64,000 bases of DNA from Paenibacillus ginsengarvi (GCF_003626695.1 NZ_RBAH01000024.1:62001-126000); one strand, 5' to 3'; counted from the first letter of the stretch, positions 18,531-27,588 are shown. Notes: generated from the sequence alone by a model not told the origin. Translations and numbers: made by a program.

Positions 18531-18546
18531 ACTGAAACGTTTAAGT
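18531..18546. promoter_or_regulatory. LacI-type operator, promoter-proximal copy
   Basis: ACTGAAACGTTTAAGT, one mismatch in a 16-base palindrome, just downstream of the -10 box. The consensus of the three sites is ACTtAAACGTTTAAGT. Confidence 0.78.
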
Positions 18547-18560
18547 ATTAATTTGCCCTT

Positions 18561-18589
18561 ATCTTATCGCGCCCTATCAAGAAAGTCAA
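18561..18589 (-). promoter_or_regulatory. Sigma-A-type promoter of the malEFG-amylase operon
   Basis: On the minus strand TTGACT, a 17-base spacer, then TAAGAT. Transcription would start near 18552-18555, directly in front of the two operators, an arrangement that allows repression by the LacI protein at 12222-13136. Confidence 0.78.
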
Positions 18590-18625
18590 TAGAAAATAAA
18601 GGGGAGGTGCGTCAGCTAGCTTTGC

Positions 18626-19045
18626 TTGCGGACAGTACGGTCCCGCTTCGCTGAACCCACCATTTCTCTGCAAAGCGTCGCCGCGTTGTTCCATTTTAAT
18701 CCCGATTATTTATCCAGGTTGTTCAAAAGAGAAAAAGGGTTGTCCTTTCATCAGTATTTATTGCTGCAACGGGTTCGGGCAAGCAAGCGACTGTTACGAG
18801 ATCATCCGCTTATGCCGTTGACGGATATTGCATACGCCGTCGGCTTTTCTTCATCCTCGCATTTTTGCCAAACATTCAAAAATATGAACCTGCTGACACC
18901 GAGCGAGTACCGGCGGCAAGCAACGGACGAAGTCGACGATTTCATTACACAGTCAACTCGATTCCATATCGTTGATACGCCGCCTACAAGCCACTGTGTT
19001 CGCAAGGGTTTACATAAATATTATTATGTAAACAAATATTGGTGA
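18626..19045 (+). pseudogene. N-terminally truncated AraC family regulator
   Basis: The frame encodes an AraC DNA-binding domain (SLQSVAALFHFNPDYLSRLF and GFSSSSHFCQTFKNMN with TPSEYRR) but nothing of the effector half. A TAG lies in frame three codons before the first possible start (TTG 18626), so the remainder is absent. After the helix-turn-helix the frame runs into about 30 unrelated residues. It probably is a relic, though an isolated DNA-binding domain could still act. Confidence 0.65.
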
Positions 19046-19059
19046 TACGGCAAATGAAA

Positions 19060-19093
19060 CAGGTTCTTGTCCTGAACCGAGGACAAGAACCTG
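19060..19093 (-). terminator. Terminator of the beta-helix gene at 19113
   Basis: A perfect 14-base stem, CAGGTTCTTGTCCT with its complement, six-base loop, followed on the minus strand by TTTCATTTG. It lies 20 bases past the stop codon. Confidence 0.78.
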
Positions 19094-19112
19094 CCGCTTC
19101 CCCACGCGAAGC

Positions 19113-21008
19113 TTAAACGGGATCGAAATACGTATTGTCGTTTACGACCGTGCCGGTCCCCGAATCGACAATGCCGGTCGAGCTTTGCAACCTCGTCCCG
19201 AAGATCAGTTGGTTCCCATGAATCCGATTGTAGCTGTCAACGGCCGCGTTTACTTTGATCGCATTGTCCGACCCGTAGCGGACTTCATACTTCGAGGTCG
19301 CATCCGGAACGGTTGTCCAGGCCGTAGTTACGACAGCAACTTTCGTGGTGCCGTTATACGAGGCAACGTTTCGTTTCTGTCCGATCCCCTTTCCAGCGAC
19401 GATAAAGATCAGCATTCCGTTATATTCGCCCGATACCGCGGACGCCGTCGACGCCAGCGTAATTGAATTCACACTACCCGACGTTGCGGTACCCGCGTCC
19501 TTCAGCCGGTTGCGGACGATGTTGCCCTGTATGCTGTTGAAGCTGGAAGCCGTCGTAAGCGATATATCCGTCGCTCCGGTAGTGCCGCTTTCGTCAATGC
19601 AGTTGCCTAAGACCTGACAATGGGTAACCGTCGCCATACGCACGCTGGTTGATTTCACATTCGTGAACAGGTTGTTGACCACCTGCACGCCCGAGGACGT
19701 TTTCACATCCATGGCGACTCCGTTCGGGTTGCGTATCAAGTTGCCTTCCACCAAATGATTTTTAATAATCGACATGTAAACGGCCCCCTGATACGTGTAC
19801 TGCACGTCAACAACATTGTTCTTGAAGGTAACGTTATTGACGTTCCAAACCGAGTTAAACGCGCCCATTTCCGTGCCGACAAACCGGTTCGAATCGACGA
19901 CGATATTTTCGATCGTCCCGACTCTCCCGTTCAAGCTCAGGCCGTAATTGGCGTTGTTTTGGAACAGGCAGTTCACGATCGTCACTTTTCGGCAAATTCC
20001 GCCTGTGTCGGGCTCGATGTCCATTCCGCATTGGGGCAGCGTGCCTCTCGTATTCTCGAACGTGCAGCTGTCGAAGAGCACGTCCTCGCCGTAGGTCACG
20101 CTAACGCCCTGCCGGCGGTTGTTGTCGCAGCGTACGTTGACGAAAGCGACGTCCCTGCTGCCCGTTTTTGCGCGGTCCTGCCCGACCACCGCCCCGTCGC
20201 CCCAGCAATTTGCCAGGTATAGATTGCGAATCCGCACGTGCGTGGAGCCGCCGATACCGATGGCGTACCCGTGTTCGCCGGTCGTCCCTGTATGCTCGTC
20301 CCGCTCACCGATAATTTTCCCGCCGCCCTCGACGGTTATATTTTGCTTGCCGAAAATGTTGATGACATAATACCGTCCGGCGGACGTCGGTTTTGCTTTC
20401 AACACCGCTTGCGGGCTTATAACGATCGTCGTATTATCCTTCGCCTCGATGCCGGCGGACAAATCCCCGAGGCCCGATGCGTCCGCTTTGATCAGGTAGA
20501 CGCCTTGCGGAATGTAGGCCGTGACGTTCCCGCCGCCGATCGCATTGTTGATCGCTTGCGTATCGTCGGTCACCCCGTCGCCCTTCGCCCCGAACCATTT
20601 TACGTTGACCGTTCCGGCGTCGTGCACCCGTTTGAACCGTTTGCCGCCGGTAGTCACGACTATCGTACCGGTATTGTCCGAACTGGTGACGTCTGTCTCG
20701 TCGTATAGGAACATACCTTCTTGGCCCGCATCCACCACAAAGTAAGCGTCCTCCGGACGGGAATCGGCGCCGCTCCTAAGCTCTGCAAGCGTAACCTTGA
20801 CGCAAAAATCGATGGAATCCAGGTCCTTCCAATGAAACTTGTCGTCACCCTTGCCATCTTTGACTTTACCGTATACGCTTTCCGTCACGTCCGATTTCCC
20901 TAAAGCAACCGGCGCACCCGCGTTTACTACTCCACTTGCCGCCAATACCGCTCCGGCTGCTCCAATCGAAGCCAACAGTTTTCTTCTGCTGATCGTTAAA
21001 TCGTTCAT
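19113..21008 (-). CDS. Tat-exported pectate-lyase-superfamily beta-helix protein
   Basis: 631 residues with a twin-arginine signal (S-R-R-K-L-L at residues 7-12, hydrophobic GAAGAVLAASGVV). Around residue 135 is VKWFGAKGDGVTDDTQAINN, the hallmark of the pectate-lyase-superfamily (PF12708) beta-helix proteins, also seen in tailspikes and GH28/GH55 enzymes. Parallel beta-helix repeats follow (VTIVNCLFQNNANYGLSLNG, VTFKNNVVDVQYTYQG). It likely binds or cleaves a polysaccharide outside the membrane; catalytic residues cannot be assigned. It is paired with the orphan binding protein gene 95 bases upstream and ends with a strong terminator. Confidence 0.83.
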   Translation of the reverse strand: MNDLTISRRKLLASIGAAGAVLAASGVVNAGAPVALGKSDVTESVYGKVKDGKGDDKFHWKDLDSIDFCVKVTLAELRSGADSRPEDAYFVVDAGQEGMFLYDETDVTSSDNTGTIVVTTGGKRFKRVHDAGTVNVKWFGAKGDGVTDDTQAINNAIGGGNVTAYIPQGVYLIKADASGLGDLSAGIEAKDNTTIVISPQAVLKAKPTSAGRYYVINIFGKQNITVEGGGKIIGERDEHTGTTGEHGYAIGIGGSTHVRIRNLYLANCWGDGAVVGQDRAKTGSRDVAFVNVRCDNNRRQGVSVTYGEDVLFDSCTFENTRGTLPQCGMDIEPDTGGICRKVTIVNCLFQNNANYGLSLNGRVGTIENIVVDSNRFVGTEMGAFNSVWNVNNVTFKNNVVDVQYTYQGAVYMSIIKNHLVEGNLIRNPNGVAMDVKTSSGVQVVNNLFTNVKSTSVRMATVTHCQVLGNCIDESGTTGATDISLTTASSFNSIQGNIVRNRLKDAGTATSGSVNSITLASTASAVSGEYNGMLIFIVAGKGIGQKRNVASYNGTTKVAVVTTAWTTVPDATSKYEVRYGSDNAIKVNAAVDSYNRIHGNQLIFGTRLQSSTGIVDSGTGTVVNDNTYFDPV

Positions 21009-21102
21009 TCCTTTCCCTCCCCATAGTTTCGTAATCGCTTACAAATCGGTAAAGGATTAATTTCTTGTTTGTCCCCTTGTATTCACGGCTTCGGAGAGCT
21101 AT

Positions 21103-22416
21103 CTATTGGTTTTTGGCCGCGATATCCCGATTGGCCGCTTCTCCCGCATCGCGAAGCGCGCTGTTGATATCGGTCTCGTCGTTGATCACCTTGGTCATCG
21201 CGGTATTCAAATAAGGCTGAACCAGCGAATCGTATTTCGAAGGCGCATACGGCGGAGCGAATTTGCTTTTGAATACGCCTTTCGTGTTTTTCCCCTGAAG
21301 CGATTTGATATTGTTGCCATACAGCTCTTTCAGCGCCTGGTCGTTAAGCGAGGTAAACCTGCCGTTGTTCGTAATTAATTTTTGCGTTTCCGCCCCGGTC
21401 AGCAGCTCGATCGCCTGAAACGCTTCTTCCTTATGCTTGCTCAAAGCCGAAAGCATCAGGAAGTGGCCGGATGAGGCACCCGCCACATTCGGTAAATCCG
21501 GGTAGCTCGGAAACTGGACGAGGTCCCAATTGAACTGCTGCGGCGTATTGTTTAACGCCTCCAGCGAGGCGATCCGCACATCGTAGCCGGGAGACATCGC
21601 AACCGTTTGGTCCTTGAGGAAATGGTTGACCGTGCCGCCCTTGCTGCCGGGAATGTCGTTGAACTTTTTGACCATCGCGAACAGTCTTTTCCAGCCGTCC
21701 GTTTCCACGTTCGCTTTGCCGGTCGTCTGGCTCACGTAAGGAAGCGTAAGCTGCGTGCTCATGTCCAGCAGCCCCGGAAGATGCAGACCCCTGTACTGGA
21801 CGCCGTCCACTACGCGCGAAAATTTTCGGGCTACTTCGTACACATCGTCCCAGGTCATCCCATCCGTCGGGTAAGGGACGCCGAACGTATCGAACAAATC
21901 TTTGTTGTAGAACAGAGCAAAGAAATTAAGCGAGAACGGAATCCCGTACAGCTTGCCCTTACCGCTGTACACCCTCGACGTTTCCATCGCCGCCGGATCG
22001 AATTTGCCGAGATCCATGTTGTGCATCTTAACCCGCTCTGTCAAATCATCGGGCGTTCCCAAATCCCGGTGAAGCGTAATTCTCGGGTAGGTCGTAAAAA
22101 TGAAATCCGGAAAATCCCCCGCCGCGATCAAGTCCTGAATTCCTTTATCACCCCCCGAGTTTCTGCGCATCTCGACCGTAATGTTCGGATATTTGGCGTG
22201 AATCGGCGCGGCGATCATGTTTTTGAACTCGTCGTCCGTAATCGTTGCGCCATCCTGAAGCATGATCAGCTTGACCGGCTCCGCTTGCTTTGGAGGCGTC
22301 GTCGCCTCGTTATTCGGAGTGGATGACGCCTCTTTCCCGGCAGTGCCGCCGCAAGCTGCCAAAGACAAACCTATCATTGAGGCCGCAACCAAACTCCCCG
22401 TCGTTTTTTTGAACAT
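21103..22416 (-). CDS. Extracellular solute-binding lipoprotein (family 1), orphan
   Basis: 437 residues from ATG 22416 (GGGGGATG upstream at good distance). Lipobox LSLAAC with cysteine near residue 22. The motif NKDLFDTFGVPYPTDGMTWD and the C-terminal INSALRDAGEAANRDI match the orphan binding proteins at 5699 and 35666. No permease genes are near. It stands upstream of a beta-helix gene and divergent from the GH31-AraC regulator gene, which is the likely controller. An alternative start at 22449 overlaps the stop of a short upstream frame. Confidence 0.88.
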   Translation of the reverse strand: MFKKTTGSLVAASMIGLSLAACGGTAGKEASSTPNNEATTPPKQAEPVKLIMLQDGATITDDEFKNMIAAPIHAKYPNITVEMRRNSGGDKGIQDLIAAGDFPDFIFTTYPRITLHRDLGTPDDLTERVKMHNMDLGKFDPAAMETSRVYSGKGKLYGIPFSLNFFALFYNKDLFDTFGVPYPTDGMTWDDVYEVARKFSRVVDGVQYRGLHLPGLLDMSTQLTLPYVSQTTGKANVETDGWKRLFAMVKKFNDIPGSKGGTVNHFLKDQTVAMSPGYDVRIASLEALNNTPQQFNWDLVQFPSYPDLPNVAGASSGHFLMLSALSKHKEEAFQAIELLTGAETQKLITNNGRFTSLNDQALKELYGNNIKSLQGKNTKGVFKSKFAPPYAPSKYDSLVQPYLNTAMTKVINDETDINSALRDAGEAANRDIAAKNQ

Positions 22417-22445
22417 GAGTACATCCCCCTGTTGGATTTTAATAA

Positions 22446-22619
22446 TCATACCGTTTCGCCAAGTCCGGTCGCGACCGGGCTAAGCGGCGTGTCCCAGGAC
22501 GGTGGGCCGCCGATTCCGGCGGACAGCAGCTCTCGCATATGCAGGCGACGCGCTTCCAACCGCTCCATAAACACCACCGCATCGCGAGGCTTGGTCTGCA
22601 GATTCGAAAATTGTTCCAT
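22446..22619 (-). CDS. Short open frame (57 residues) overlapping the binding-protein frame, uncertain
   Basis: ATG 22619 to TGA 22446, giving a charged peptide beginning MEQFSNLQTKPRDAVVFMER and continuing LEARRLHMRELL. The stop overlaps the 22449 in-frame ATG of the binding-protein gene (ATGA). The ribosome site is weak (AGGA directly before the ATG; GGGGGAG lies 21 bases away). The composition looks coding (amphipathic helix) but I know no family. It may be a real small gene or the end of a lost gene. Confidence 0.35.
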   Translation of the reverse strand: MEQFSNLQTKPRDAVVFMERLEARRLHMRELLSAGIGGPPSWDTPLSPVATGLGETV

Positions 22620-22821
22620 TCCTACAGCAATGCTTGCTTTCTCCCCCTTTCTTCCTTCTTTGAGGTTCTACCTGGTAATCGATGTCTTTGTTCCCCGGTA
22701 CGCCAAGTATAGAAGATGCGGATAGGTCTCGTATATGGCGTATCATGACGGGCTCATGTGAATTGATAATTGATTTGGGAGCGCTTTTTCGTGTGATTTA
22801 ATAACATGTTTGAGGTATAAG

Positions 22822-22830
22822 TGTTATAAT
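22822..22830 (+). promoter_or_regulatory. Extended -10 promoter of the GH31-AraC gene
   Basis: TGTTATAAT is an exact TG-n-TATAAT extended -10 element 30 bases before the GTG start. The -35 region is weak, as is common with extended -10 promoters and activator-dependent ones. Confidence 0.55.
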
Positions 22831-22859
22831 GGTAGATATGGTAACCACAGGGCGGTGGC

Positions 22860-25799
22860 GTGAAGATGGATATAATGACAGATACCAGGATTTCGCTCAA
22901 GAACGGGGGATGGATCGTGGCGGAGGCGATAGCTGACTCCACCTTCCGGATTCGGATGAATGAAACGGGGCATTTCCCAGAATCTCCTTTGATTCGATAC
23001 CAAATTGTAAACGCTAACACCAAAATGGAAGACGAACGCCGTTTTATGGAGGACGGCAACGTCACGGTCGTTCGGGCCGGAAGAGCCACGCTTCAAATCG
23101 ACGGGAATGATGGGCAGCTTCGTCTGTACGGTCCTGACGGGAAAGAGCGATTGTGCACCTGCTGTTCGCCTTGGTCCGGCTCGGCATCGGGTTTCGGAGC
23201 GCGCTTTTCGCTGCAAGCCGACGAATCGTTGTACGGGCTCGGCAACGTCGTTCCCGAACGGCTGGATCGACGAGGCCTGAGCGTAACGATGTGGGCGCAG
23301 CAGGATCTGTGGGCGAGCGCGCCAATTCCTTATCTGATGAGCTCTAGAGGATGGGCCGTCATGGTGAATACGACGTGGCGGCACACGTTCGACATCGGTG
23401 CAGCGACCGATGACATTCTAAGCATAGAAGGGCCGTCGGGCGAACTGGATCTGTTTCTTTTCGTCGGAGCCGGATACGCCGAACTGCTCGAAGCGTATAC
23501 AGACGTTGCGGGAAAGCCGCAACTGCTCCCGATCTGGATGTATGGTCTGAATTTCTGTCCGCGAGTACAGTCGAACGCTCGGGATGTGCTCGATGACGCC
23601 ATCAAGTTTCGCCGCTCCGGTACGCCCTGCGACCTGATCGGATTGAGTGTGGATTGGATGGAGACGGAGAGCGATTATTCAACCGCCAAGGATTGGCATC
23701 CGGAGCGGTTCCCGATTAGTACGAACGACCTTCTCCGTCAAGTCTCGTTTATCGGCATCCTACAAAAGCAGGGTTTCAAGCTTAGTCTGACTCTGGGCTG
23801 CGATTACGATCTAACCCTGTTTGAAGAACGGATGAGCGAGGGAAAGGTGGACGGGGAGCGCATCGATTCGGATGAGGGTTGGTACGATCATTTGCGCAAG
23901 TTTGTCGATGACGGCATCTCCGGCTTCGTACTTTTCACGAATAACCCGATGTTTAGCCATCCCGACCGGATATGGGGCAATGGTATGACGAGCGCGGAGC
24001 TTCACCATTTGTATCCGGTTCTGCTCGGCAAACAGATGCATATCGGCTTCCGCCAGCAGACGAATACCCGGCCGGCCATTCATATGGAGAAAGGCTATTT
24101 GGGCATGCAGCAGTTTGTCGCAAGTACCACGGGTACGTTTTATAACGCCAGACATGCGATCACGGCCGTATTGAATTACGGGCTATCCGGACACGTTAAC
24201 ACGTCGACGAATATGCACCTGATTACCCGCGAAGGCATTCATGCCGATTTTTTGCTTGCCTGGTCGCGGATCCACAGCCAAGATCATTTTCATCATCCGG
24301 ATTTTCTGGAGCAGCCGCTGCACGAGCTATTCCAGAGGTATGCCCGGCTGCGCTATCGTCTCCTTCCCTACTTGTATGCCACTGCGCATGTCGCCGCCAA
24401 AACCGGCATGCCGATTACCCGTGCCATGCCTCTGCTGTTCCCCGATGACCGGAATTGCCGGGAGTTGAGCACGCAATACATGCTGGGGGATTTCCTGCTC
24501 GTTGCCGTGTATACCGATCAAGTATACTTGCCTGGAGGGAACTGGATCGATTACTGGACAGGAAAGCGTTACAACGGTTCGCAATGGATCAACTATACCG
24601 TTCCTGCAGGGGCAGGTGGCCCTCTATTCGTTAGATCCGGGGCGATCGTTCCGATGTGGCCGCCATTAGACTATATCGGCCAATTGCGTATAGAGACGTT
24701 AACACTCGATATTTATCCCGACCATCTCGGCGAGTTTATATTATACGAGGATGACGGAATCACCTTCGACTATTTGGAGGGACGTTTCGCCCGAACCAAA
24801 ATGTCCTGTAAATCCGATCGTGAAATGACGACCGTGTACATAACGCGTCGCGAGGGAGATTATTCCGGTATAGTTCGCAACCGCAGCTACGAGCTGATCG
24901 TCCATACGGACGTCAAGCCGGCGGCTGTCCGGGTGAGCGGTCTGCGTCGACCGGATCGGACGAGGAGAATCAAGACGGATCCGTTCCTCAGCTGGCGATA
25001 CGACCGAGTGACGGGTACGGTGAGACTGCATGTGGAAGAGCCGGGGCCAGGAGAGCCGGATCTATACGTTGAAATCGTGCATACGGCGAAACGCACTCCC
25101 ACCGCCGGAAATCGCTCCTCCTCTGAGGCGGTCGATGTCCGCCTCGGAGGAGGAGGGAAAGATGGAACGGATGAAGCGTTCGTCTACGCCTTAGATATGG
25201 GCGAAATGCACACGGCGGAATCAGCTCTCTCGGCATGGTGGCAGGAGAAAATGAAGACCGGATCGTCTGATGCGATCTGGCCGCTGCATGTCATGAGTGC
25301 CTGCCTCCTGATCGTACAGCATACTGAGCGGCGGGGATGGACCGTCGAGGATGTATTCGGCGGAACGGCGGATATGACAACTATACTATCGCGGCTCCAA
25401 ACGACCGAGCAAGGTTATGAATTGTTGCAGCAGCTCGTTGGACGGCTCGTTCGGCTCACCAAGGAGCGCCGTGCTGTGGCAAAGCATTCGGTCGTCCGCG
25501 AAATGATCGCCATCGTTGAGCGCGAGCCGGACAAAGATTTGTCCTTGAATACGATGGCCGAGCGTTTCGCCCTGCACCCGTTTCACTTGAGCCGCCTATT
25601 CAAGAAAGAAACAGGAGCCTCCTATTCCGATTACGTCATGACGATTCGAATGAGGCGGGCCAAGAAACTGCTGGGCGTTGGTCATAAAGTATACGAGACC
25701 GCTTCCCGCTGCGGCTTCAAAGATGCCGGAAATTTCTCCAAAGCGTTCAGCAAATACTGGGGCCTCCCTCCGGCATGTTACAAAGCGAAGCGCGAGTAA
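22860..25799 (+). CDS. GH31-like pseudo-glycosidase fused to an AraC DNA-binding domain
   Basis: 979 residues from GTG 22860. Residues about 1-215 are the GH31 N-terminal beta-sandwich, 216-520 the TIM barrel, 520-680 the C-terminal beta domains (YLPGGNWIDYWTGKRY is the family's typical proximal motif). Residues about 880-979 are an AraC double helix-turn-helix (LHPFHLSRLFKKETGASYSD and CGFKDAGNFSKAFSKYWGLP). The GH31 nucleophile motif GFWxDMNEP is here GFVLFTNNP (residues 355-363), so the Asp is Phe359. The acid/base segment WxGD is TTGT (423-426), although the following LNYGLSG is kept. I infer a catalytically dead sugar-sensing transcription factor. It is divergent from the binding-protein/beta-helix genes it probably controls. 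Confidence 0.87.
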   Translation: MKMDIMTDTRISLKNGGWIVAEAIADSTFRIRMNETGHFPESPLIRYQIVNANTKMEDERRFMEDGNVTVVRAGRATLQIDGNDGQLRLYGPDGKERLCTCCSPWSGSASGFGARFSLQADESLYGLGNVVPERLDRRGLSVTMWAQQDLWASAPIPYLMSSRGWAVMVNTTWRHTFDIGAATDDILSIEGPSGELDLFLFVGAGYAELLEAYTDVAGKPQLLPIWMYGLNFCPRVQSNARDVLDDAIKFRRSGTPCDLIGLSVDWMETESDYSTAKDWHPERFPISTNDLLRQVSFIGILQKQGFKLSLTLGCDYDLTLFEERMSEGKVDGERIDSDEGWYDHLRKFVDDGISGFVLFTNNPMFSHPDRIWGNGMTSAELHHLYPVLLGKQMHIGFRQQTNTRPAIHMEKGYLGMQQFVASTTGTFYNARHAITAVLNYGLSGHVNTSTNMHLITREGIHADFLLAWSRIHSQDHFHHPDFLEQPLHELFQRYARLRYRLLPYLYATAHVAAKTGMPITRAMPLLFPDDRNCRELSTQYMLGDFLLVAVYTDQVYLPGGNWIDYWTGKRYNGSQWINYTVPAGAGGPLFVRSGAIVPMWPPLDYIGQLRIETLTLDIYPDHLGEFILYEDDGITFDYLEGRFARTKMSCKSDREMTTVYITRREGDYSGIVRNRSYELIVHTDVKPAAVRVSGLRRPDRTRRIKTDPFLSWRYDRVTGTVRLHVEEPGPGEPDLYVEIVHTAKRTPTAGNRSSSEAVDVRLGGGGKDGTDEAFVYALDMGEMHTAESALSAWWQEKMKTGSSDAIWPLHVMSACLLIVQHTERRGWTVEDVFGGTADMTTILSRLQTTEQGYELLQQLVGRLVRLTKERRAVAKHSVVREMIAIVEREPDKDLSLNTMAERFALHPFHLSRLFKKETGASYSDYVMTIRMRRAKKLLGVGHKVYETASRCGFKDAGNFSKAFSKYWGLPPACYKAKRE

Positions 25800-25830
25800 C
25801 GCACGGAGAATAAACAGCATCATGAAGAAC

Positions 25831-25860
25831 AGCCTTTGGAGTCATTCCGAAGGCTCTTTT
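25831..25860 (+). terminator. Terminator of the GH31-AraC gene
   Basis: AGCCTTTGGA / TTCCGAAGGCT stem with one mismatch and a short loop, followed by CTTTT, about 30 bases after the stop codon. Confidence 0.6.
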
Positions 25861-25922
25861 GCATGCACGAAAGGTGCACAGGGTTAACTTTCCGCCTTGT
25901 TTGTCCCATTGTGCACTTTCGT

Positions 25923-26093
25923 AAGGCGGACTACTATCGTCCTGAAACGATCACAAGTGAAGGAGCGTTCGACAGGACGACAAAAGCTACAGTTCACGTT
26001 CCGGCACCCATCCAGTTGGAAGGCATAGTGCTTTATAACAACAAATCGTTGTCGGACAAATCCGGCGTCCCCTACCCTTCCGACGTGAAGACG
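25923..26093 (+). pseudogene. Fragment of an orphan-type solute-binding protein gene
   Basis: In an open frame (25836-26267) the segment VPAPIQLEGIVLYNNKSLSD followed by KSGVPYPSD reproduces the hinge motif LFYNKDLFDKFGVPYPKDG of the three intact orphan binding proteins. The sequence on both sides is unrelated and there is no signal peptide, so this is a remnant. It lies on the opposite strand from the intact copy at 21103-22416. The remaining bases to 26278 show only a small hairpin near 26231-26248. Confidence 0.6.
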
Positions 26094-26278
26094 CAGCCGA
26101 TGAATAGGACAAGAAAGAGTAGTTGTCCGACATTACAGGCTCAACGATTCAACGAGCACTCAGTCTTTCCCGGTTCATACACGCCAAGTTCATTGGACAG
26201 TACCCTAAACCGTCCAAAAATCAAGCAGGCCCGTGAATACCTTCACGGACCCTTTCAAATTTATTAAGTGATTCCCAT

Positions 26279-27310
26279 TCATTCATAAAGTTGCACAATG
26301 AATTCATCTTCATTATTTTTTTTCGTAAATTCCAAAGTAAAATGACCTGCTTTATATGTGATGTACACCGTATCTTCTTCAATCGTTTCATCTGTGGGTT
26401 TTCCGAGCATGTTCATAATTTCTTGATGACTTAATTTTGTAGAGGTCATGATGGAAGCTACAGTTTTTTTGTTTTCCATTTTTTCCATTCCATCGTAAAA
26501 ATACAAACATCCATTGTATAAAACATATTTGCCGCCGTTATAGTATTGCTCTTCTTCGGGCGGTCCCAATACGTCTTTAATGTCTTTAATTGGAGTCCCC
26601 AGGCCATATTTAATGCCTGTTAGTTTTCCTGAAGCCGCACTAGTAATAGTATCTTTATTCAACACTAAACTTCCATTAATCTTCTTTCTTGCAAGGTTGT
26701 AGTCCCAATCTTCGCCACTTTCTATATCATACAAACTTTCCAGAAAAGATTGTTTCAATGGGCCTTCTGAGATTTGAATGCTTTCTATTATAGGTTCCCG
26801 GTTCCTATAAGTCATATAAAAAGCAAGTGAATACTTATTATCGATAATATATACCTCTCTTACAAGAAATCCCAAAGACGAATTCTCGGGATATCCTTTA
26901 ATCTTGAACCCTTTGTAATTATTAATAATATCTTCAAAAGAGTTGCCCACTCCAATACCCTTTTTAGTCTTAAATTCTACATCTTTAGATTGGATTACAT
27001 TAATTTTTTCATCTGAAAACATAAAAAATACTTTAGGATATTCGTAAACAGTTACGCCATTTTTAACAGTTTTATTTTGGGGGACGCCTAACTTGTTCAC
27101 TAAGGTTTCCTTTGAATCCCCTGTCTTAATACCGTACACTATAAAATCATCGCTTGATATATCTGTATTTTTTACAGGATTTGTCGCAGCTTGAATACCT
27201 TCCGATGTTAGATCGTTAATACTTTCTTTATTGCTAGTACAACCCATAATGGTTAAAAAGCTAAAAAACATAATTGCCAGACACAGCATTTTCCAATAAT
27301 TCACTCTCAC
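26279..27310 (-). CDS. Lipoprotein with YjgB/DUF4309-like C-terminal domain
   Basis: 343 residues. Signal peptide with lipobox (SFLTIMGC, cysteine near residue 24). Two similar regions follow: IKTGDSKETLVNKLGVPQNK (about residues 60-80) and IKYGLGTPIKDIKDVLGPPE (about 230-250), each a G-x(n)-LG-x-P turn as in DUF4309/BamE-like folds; the second with KYVLYNGCLYFYDGM resembles Bacillus YjgB. Function is unknown; such proteins sit on the outer face of the membrane. The gene is clearly more AT-rich than its neighbours, which suggests separate acquisition. No operon partner. Confidence 0.7.
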   Translation of the reverse strand: MRVNYWKMLCLAIMFFSFLTIMGCTSNKESINDLTSEGIQAATNPVKNTDISSDDFIVYGIKTGDSKETLVNKLGVPQNKTVKNGVTVYEYPKVFFMFSDEKINVIQSKDVEFKTKKGIGVGNSFEDIINNYKGFKIKGYPENSSLGFLVREVYIIDNKYSLAFYMTYRNREPIIESIQISEGPLKQSFLESLYDIESGEDWDYNLARKKINGSLVLNKDTITSAASGKLTGIKYGLGTPIKDIKDVLGPPEEEQYYNGGKYVLYNGCLYFYDGMEKMENKKTVASIMTSTKLSHQEIMNMLGKPTDETIEEDTVYITYKAGHFTLEFTKKNNEDEFIVQLYE

Positions 27311-27588
27311 AAAGCCCCTTTTCTTTTTCTATGTTGTGGAAATTATCGCTAAAGATTATATCATAATAATTCGCATTGGAGCATGATGCATATCAATGGT
27401 TATATTCATCATCGGACTGGTGAATTAATCCAAGTCAGCCGATGTTGTCTCCGTTAACTCAATAGGCTGCCGATATTACTGGCGGCCTGTGAATGAAGCT
27501 ATCGTTTCCGTTGGCGTAATGCCCGTTGATCCGTGCTTTCCAAAAAACTGTCTGTGCCGTCAAGTTTTGTAGAAAGTCGATGCACTTG
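27311..27588. other. Intergenic stretch, no gene recognised
   Basis: This space upstream of the lipoprotein gene and downstream of the TetR gene holds no supported frame. The promoter of the lipoprotein gene should lie near 27311-27380. Confidence 0.4.

Noticed and set aside
22775..22795. Catabolite-repression (cre) site before the second binding-protein gene (TTGGGAGCGCTTTTTC)
   Set aside because: Too many mismatches to the cre consensus.
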